A stretch of DNA of 57,753 bases, from contig NZ_BNBY01000039.1 of NCBI RefSeq assembly GCF_014656195.1, forward strand, positions 1-57,753, read 5' to 3'. Under the pieces are notes generated by a model. The model made no database searches, had not been told where the DNA came from, and saw nothing but the letters and a program-made list of their open reading frames with translations. The position numbers were made by a program, and so were the translations under genes. Positions 56,559 through 57,753 of this stretch are shown here, one piece after another. This DNA comes from Kitasatospora xanthocidica. GTDB taxonomy: Bacteria; Actinomycetota; Actinomycetes; Streptomycetales; Streptomycetaceae. Within the stretch, counting starts at the first letter, position 1; the number at the start of each line of letters is the position of its first letter.

Positions 56559-56658
56559 CCGAGCAGTCTCGCCGCCCACCGCCCGCCGCTGCCACCGCTT
56601 TCACCCGACAGCCCCGGACCCGTCGTCCGACCCCGGGCCCGTCATCGAACCCCCGCGC

Positions 56659-57012
56659 TCAGGCGGGCTGCCACAGCTCCACCCGGTTGCCCTCCGGATC
56701 GGTGACCCAGCCGAACCGGCCCACCCCCGCCATCTCCTGCGTCCGCTCCTCCACCCGCGCCCCCTTCGCCCGCAGCTGCGCCAGCATCGCCTCCAGGTCA
56801 CGGACCCGGAAGTTGAGCATCGTCTGCTGCGCCCGCGACCCGAAGTAGTCCGTCCCCGACTCGAACGCCGCGAACACCGTCGCCCCGGCCTCCTGACGCC
56901 ACAGCCCGTGCTCGTCCGTGTCCAGCCCCAGGCAGTCCCGGTACCAGGCGCCCAGCGCCGCCGGGTCCGCGGCCCGCAGGAAGTACCCGCCGATTCCCAC
57001 CACACGCTCCAT
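56659..57012 (-). CDS. VOC-family (glyoxalase/bleomycin-resistance-like) protein
   Basis: A 117-residue single-unit VOC protein: MERVVGIGGYFLRAADPAALGAWYRDCLGLDTDEHGLW begins the first beta-alpha-beta-beta-beta module, and LNFRVRDLEAMLAQLRAKGARVEERTQE ... GRFGWVTDPEGNRVELWQP the second, with the metal Glu in VELW. It forms a dimer to make the active site; role could be lyase, dioxygenase or drug binding. ATG at 57012; another in-frame ATG lies 9 bp upstream. Confidence 0.92.
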   Translation of the reverse strand: MERVVGIGGYFLRAADPAALGAWYRDCLGLDTDEHGLWRQEAGATVFAAFESGTDYFGSRAQQTMLNFRVRDLEAMLAQLRAKGARVEERTQEMAGVGRFGWVTDPEGNRVELWQPA

Positions 57013-57063
57013 GGCGCCCATCCTGCCAGCCCGCCACCCCCGCCACCCGGCGCCGCACCCGCC

Positions 57064-57222
57064 CGCCCGGCACCACCCGTCGCCCTCGGCTACCCCACCA
57101 CCGTCGTCGAGGACGCCGTCACCGCCCTGTCCGCACCCGCCCACACCGCCGCCCTGCGGGCCCTGCGCGACCTGGGCGCCACCGTCACCTCCACCGACGC
57201 CCTCCTCACCGCCGGGAACTGA
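57064..57222 (+). pseudogene. C-terminal fragment of an isochorismatase-like cysteine hydrolase
   Basis: The plus-strand frame ending at 57222 reads VALGYPTTVVEDAVTALSAP then AHTAALRALRDLGATVTSTD. This is the last alpha/beta unit of isochorismatase-like hydrolases (LGYxVTVVxDA ... HxAALxxLxxLGATV). The catalytic Asp, Lys and Cys regions are absent, since upstream DNA codes for the VOC protein on the other strand. Read as a gene tail. Confidence 0.55.
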
Positions 57223-57233
57223 CCCGCAGACCG

Positions 57234-57680
57234 TCAGGCTTCCCCGGCCGGCCCGGCCAGCTGCGCGCGCACCCACTCCACCGGCGGATTGGTACGCGCC
57301 CCGCCCGCCACGAACACCGTCGGCACCGTCTCATTGCCGTCGTTCACCTCCCGCGCGGCCGCCGCCGCCTCCGGGTCGCGCCAGATGTCCACCCAGTGCA
57401 CCCGCCGCGCGTCCCGCCCCAGCCGAAACCGCAGCCGCAGACAGTACTTGCAGCCCGGCCGCCACAGCACCACCGGCCGACCGTCGGCGGCGCTGCGCCG
57501 CCGCGCCTGCGCCACGCCGAGCGACCTCGGGAAGACCAGCGGCGAGTGCAGGACGGCGAGCGGCACGAACACCGCCAGCAGCCCCGCGGCCGGCCCCGGG
57601 CCACCGCCGAACGCCGACCCGGCCGCGAGGAGCGAGCCGCACAGCAGGAACAGGGCGGGTATGAGCCAACGGCGTGTCAT
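57234..57680 (-). CDS. Membrane-anchored glutaredoxin-like protein
   Basis: A 148-residue protein. Two N-terminal membrane helices (LIPALFLLCGSLLAAGSAF; GLLAVFVPLAVLHSPLVF) are followed by a soluble thioredoxin-fold domain with VVLWRPGCKYCLRLRFRLG (Cys-x-x-Cys), the cis-Pro in ETVPTVFVAGG and the end NPPVEWVRAQL. It matches the actinomycete MauE/glutaredoxin-type membrane proteins thought to handle dithiol exchange at the membrane. ATG at 57680. It borders the insertion sequence at the right edge. Confidence 0.9.
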   Translation of the reverse strand: MTRRWLIPALFLLCGSLLAAGSAFGGGPGPAAGLLAVFVPLAVLHSPLVFPRSLGVAQARRRSAADGRPVVLWRPGCKYCLRLRFRLGRDARRVHWVDIWRDPEAAAAAREVNDGNETVPTVFVAGGARTNPPVEWVRAQLAGPAGEA

Positions 57681-57713
57681 GGGGACGCAGGCTAAGGCGT
57701 GTCTGACAAATGA

Positions 57714-57752
57714 TCATCTGGCCGGTTCGCGGAGCCAGAGGATCAGGGAGGC
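57714..57752 (-). CDS. Probable transposase, C-terminal codons only (cut by the window edge)
   Basis: The minus strand reads ASLILWLREPAR followed by a stop at 57714. The nearby GGCGTGTCTGACAAATGATC looks like the end of an IS5/IS4-type element as seen in streptomycetes, and the peptide resembles the helix that closes such transposases. With only 12 codons visible this remains a suggestion. Confidence 0.4.
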   Translation of the reverse strand, partial: ASLILWLREPAR

Positions 57753-57753
57753 C

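Overview
The window is very GC-rich, nearly every codon ends in G or C, GTG and TTG starts are common, and it carries a SARP-type regulator, an ECF sigma factor and many small TetR/ArsR/AraC regulators. It is actinomycete DNA, most likely Streptomyces or a close relative such as Kitasatospora. The mix of insertion-sequence debris, truncated genes and tandem repeats suggests an accessory stretch (arm-like) rather than the conserved core. The left edge holds an IS110-type transposase remnant and the right edge the C-terminal codons of what looks like another transposase.

Left flank (1-16.4 kb): small genes of general or unknown function. They include an unrecognised protein whose 3' end is part of a tandem duplication, a conserved hypothetical, thiol peroxidase (tpx), a decayed DUF1023 alpha/beta-hydrolase, two acetyltransferase/SDR units separated by a family of short hairpin repeats, a TetR/SDR divergent pair, an ECF sigma factor, an MBL-fold hydrolase, a TmrB-like ATPase (tunicamycin-resistance family), a hydrolase, a YciI-like protein, an aminoglycoside-phosphotransferase-like kinase, and a quinone oxidoreductase convergent with an ArsR regulator.

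Biosynthetic cluster (16.4-29.1 kb): a SARP activator faces an 11.2-kb, one-direction operon with mostly overlapping genes. In order it encodes an alpha-oxoamine synthase, a ketosynthase, a MaoC-type dehydratase, a standalone adenylation enzyme, a carrier protein, TrpD, TrpA, an ectoine-synthase-like cupin, an acyl-CoA-dehydrogenase-type flavoenzyme, TrpF, TrpC and an alpha/beta hydrolase. TrpE/TrpG and TrpB are absent, and several substrate-contact residues of TrpD and TrpC are changed. This suggests that four tryptophan-pathway enzymes were recruited to build an indole- or pyrrole-like heterocycle from a substrate that is not anthranilate but is made on a carrier protein by prodiginine-like chemistry. 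I do not recognise a characterised cluster with this composition; it is the main discovery candidate.

Right flank (29.1-57.7 kb): a methyltransferase, AraC regulator, amidase, MBL hydrolase, a GlxA-type regulator sandwiched between two gene stumps, a secreted protein of five 41-residue two-cysteine repeats, two acyltransferase-3 membrane proteins, a TetR/cupin pair, a truncated tautomerase, a decarboxylase-GNAT-DUF6875 operon, a Tat-type multicopper oxidase, phosphoglucomutase, a HAD phosphatase, an IS605/IS1341-type TnpB element interrupting an unknown gene, a putative effector/toxin, a DUF4097-hydrolase operon divergent from a chimeric HTH regulator with clear palindromic operator candidates, and a membrane glutaredoxin-like protein.
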